Source: Ulvibacterium sp. (lineage in GTDB: Bacteria > Bacteroidota > Bacteroidia > Flavobacteriales > Flavobacteriaceae). Taken from it: a DNA stretch of 64,000 nucleotides. Positions 63,062-64,000 of the stretch are shown in pieces. The position numbers and the translations under genes are program-made. Positions within the stretch are counted from its first letter, which is position 1. Each line of letters opens with the position of its first letter. Where the stretch lies: positions 44,891 through 108,890 of the forward strand of contig NZ_JANQOO010000006.1 in NCBI RefSeq assembly GCF_028285715.1, written 5' to 3'. The notes beneath the pieces are model-generated. The model was given only the letters and a program-made list of their open reading frames with translations. It did no database searches and had not been told where the DNA came from.

Positions 63062-64000
63062 ATGGATCTAAAAATACTACCATGGCTACTCCTGCTTATA
63101 GGAGTTAACTTCGCAACCGCACAGGTAAAAATAGGAGAAAACCCGAATACCATTAACCGAGCCTCCATTGTAGAGCTGGAAAGTACGGACAAAGCTTTGG
63201 TACTTACCCGTGTCTCCACTTCCCAAATGCAAGGTATTGTTCCCCTACATGGGGCCATGGTATATAATACCGATACCCAATGTATCTATTACTTCAATGG
63301 TGCACAGTGGAACAATCTCTGTGATGGTTCCGGTAAAACCGGAAGTTTTTCATTTGTAGATAATGCCGATGGAACGTTTACCATAAACTATTCGGACGGT
63401 ACCTCCTTTACGACTTCAGATCTTACCGGCCCACAAGGAATCCAAGGAGAAAAAGGTGACAAAGGCGACCAGGGGGACCAAGGTATACAGGGCATCCAAG
63501 GTGTAAAGGGCGACAAAGGCGATCAGGGGGACCAAGGTTTACAGGGAATCCAAGGTGAGAAAGGTGATAAAGGAGATCAAGGGGATCAGGGCATTCAAGG
63601 TGTAAAGGGTGACAAAGGCGACCAGGGAGACCAGGGTATCCAGGGAGAGAAAGGCGACAAAGGAGATCAAGGGGACCAAGGTATACAGGGTATCCAGGGC
63701 GAGAAAGGTGACCAGGGAGATCAAGGAATCCAGGGCGAAAAGGGTGATAAAGGAGACCAAGGGGACCAAGGCATCCAAGGTGAAAAAGGTGACAAAGGCG
63801 ACCAGGGGGACCAAGGTTTACAGGGTATCCAGGGCGAAAAAGGTGATAAAGGAGATCAAGGGGACCAAGGTTTACAGGGTATCCAAGGAGAAAAAGGTGA
63901 TAAAGGCGATCAGGGAGACCAAGGGATTCAGGGAATCCAGGGCGAAAAGGGTGATAAAGGAGATCAAGGGGACCAAGGCATCCAAGGTGAAAAAGGAGAT
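63062..64000 (+). CDS. Collagen-like surface protein, 3' end outside window
   Basis: The 313 residues seen open with a signal peptide (MDLKILPWLLLLIGVNFATA), then the same head domain as the gene at 59133 (VKIGENPNTINRASIVELES, GAMVYNTDTQCIYYFNGAQW), a short strand segment, and from residue 123 an unbroken Gly-X-Y stretch to the window end: units GIQGEKGDKGDQGDQ (15 residues) with occasional extra GIQ or GLQ. Bacterial collagen-like stalks form triple helices. No stop is reached; about 191 collagen residues are visible. Downstream probably lies another T9SS partner, but this is not seen. Confidence 0.88.
   Translation, partial: MDLKILPWLLLLIGVNFATAQVKIGENPNTINRASIVELESTDKALVLTRVSTSQMQGIVPLHGAMVYNTDTQCIYYFNGAQWNNLCDGSGKTGSFSFVDNADGTFTINYSDGTSFTTSDLTGPQGIQGEKGDKGDQGDQGIQGIQGVKGDKGDQGDQGLQGIQGEKGDKGDQGDQGIQGVKGDKGDQGDQGIQGEKGDKGDQGDQGIQGIQGEKGDQGDQGIQGEKGDKGDQGDQGIQGEKGDKGDQGDQGLQGIQGEKGDKGDQGDQGLQGIQGEKGDKGDQGDQGIQGIQGEKGDKGDQGDQGIQGEKGD
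63428..64000 (+). repeat. Collagen Gly-X-Y tandem repeats (45- and 54-bp units)
   Basis: At least eleven units coding GEKGDKGDQGDQ plus GIQ or GIQGIQ follow each other without interruption and run off the window. The nucleotide units vary at third positions (GGC/GGT/GGG, AAA/AAG), which limits slippage but still permits recombination. Confidence 0.95.

Noticed and set aside
63539..63814. 91-residue reverse-strand frame rich in Val, Leu and Phe
   Set aside because: It is the complement of the collagen repeats; its regular pattern comes from the Gly-X-Y code on the other strand.
1..64000. tRNA, rRNA, CRISPR, insertion sequences, prophage
   Set aside because: No cloverleaf, repeat-spacer array, transposase or phage structural operon was seen in either strand; the tail-fibre-like gene is a Bacteroidota surface protein with a signal peptide and a T9SS partner, with no phage neighbours.

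Overview
The window is chromosomal DNA of a marine-type member of the Flavobacteriaceae (Bacteroidota); the genus cannot be fixed from sequence alone. Reasons: gliding-type T9SS substrates with type B C-terminal domains, a PorP/SprF protein, flavobacterial-type promoters (TAnnTTTG at -7) instead of sigma70 -10 boxes, few Shine-Dalgarno sequences, typical neighbour pairs (rsfS-ftsH-LUD-cdsA-psd; PASTA protein next to ddl), and AT-rich DNA throughout. About 59 protein genes are packed tightly. I see no rRNA, tRNA, CRISPR array, insertion sequence or prophage.

Layout. 1-10 kb: yaaA (cut by the window edge), an RluD-type pseudouridine synthase, a PASTA protein, ddl, coaD, a PAS histidine kinase with a stand-alone receiver, an M14 peptidase lipoprotein, a Nudix hydrolase, pyrE, an SRPBCC protein and birA. 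10-15 kb: rsfS, ftsH, a LUD protein, cdsA, psd and an acyl-CoA-binding protein, a probable growth, membrane and phospholipid operon. 15-26 kb: a creatininase-like amidohydrolase, two tandem polyphosphate kinases 2, a lipoprotein, valS, a DUF1573 protein, a PDZ aspartyl protease, a PLP aminotransferase and murB. 26-35 kb: an ECF sigma/anti-sigma pair, a small Cys-rich membrane protein, a second sigma factor, lipA, a TPR hybrid histidine kinase, lpxK, a Nif3-like protein, a coiled-coil protein whose zinc ribbon has lost its cysteines, and a DUF4174 protein. 35-40 kb: kynurenine 3-monooxygenase, then a light-related operon (flavin reductase, DUF2256, CRY-DASH, Fe-S photolyase). 40-48 kb: a T9SS adhesin, PorP/SprF and OmpA operon. 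48-59 kb: clpP, a lipoprotein, an MFS permease, kynureninase, a GNAT, an O-methyltransferase, PAP2, TatA, an M1 peptidase, DUF6702 and two carboxypeptidase-regulatory-domain proteins. 59-64 kb: surface-fibre genes, with a tail-fibre-like protein, a T9SS type B partner and a collagen-like protein running off the window end.

The most unusual part is the surface-fibre material. Two fibre genes (59133 and 63062) share an N-terminal head of about 70 residues but carry unrelated stalks, and their upstream regions share sequence blocks. The adhesin at 40940 and the fibre gene at 59133 each carry a sharply bounded patch of roughly 65-72% GC inside about 35-42% GC DNA. In the adhesin the patch includes a 70-bp exact repeat at a one-domain spacing. 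This looks like domain shuffling or gene conversion in exposed proteins. The adhesin and porP also share an identical 14-nt leader placed 8 nt before each start codon, and the operon is bracketed by two near-identical hairpins.
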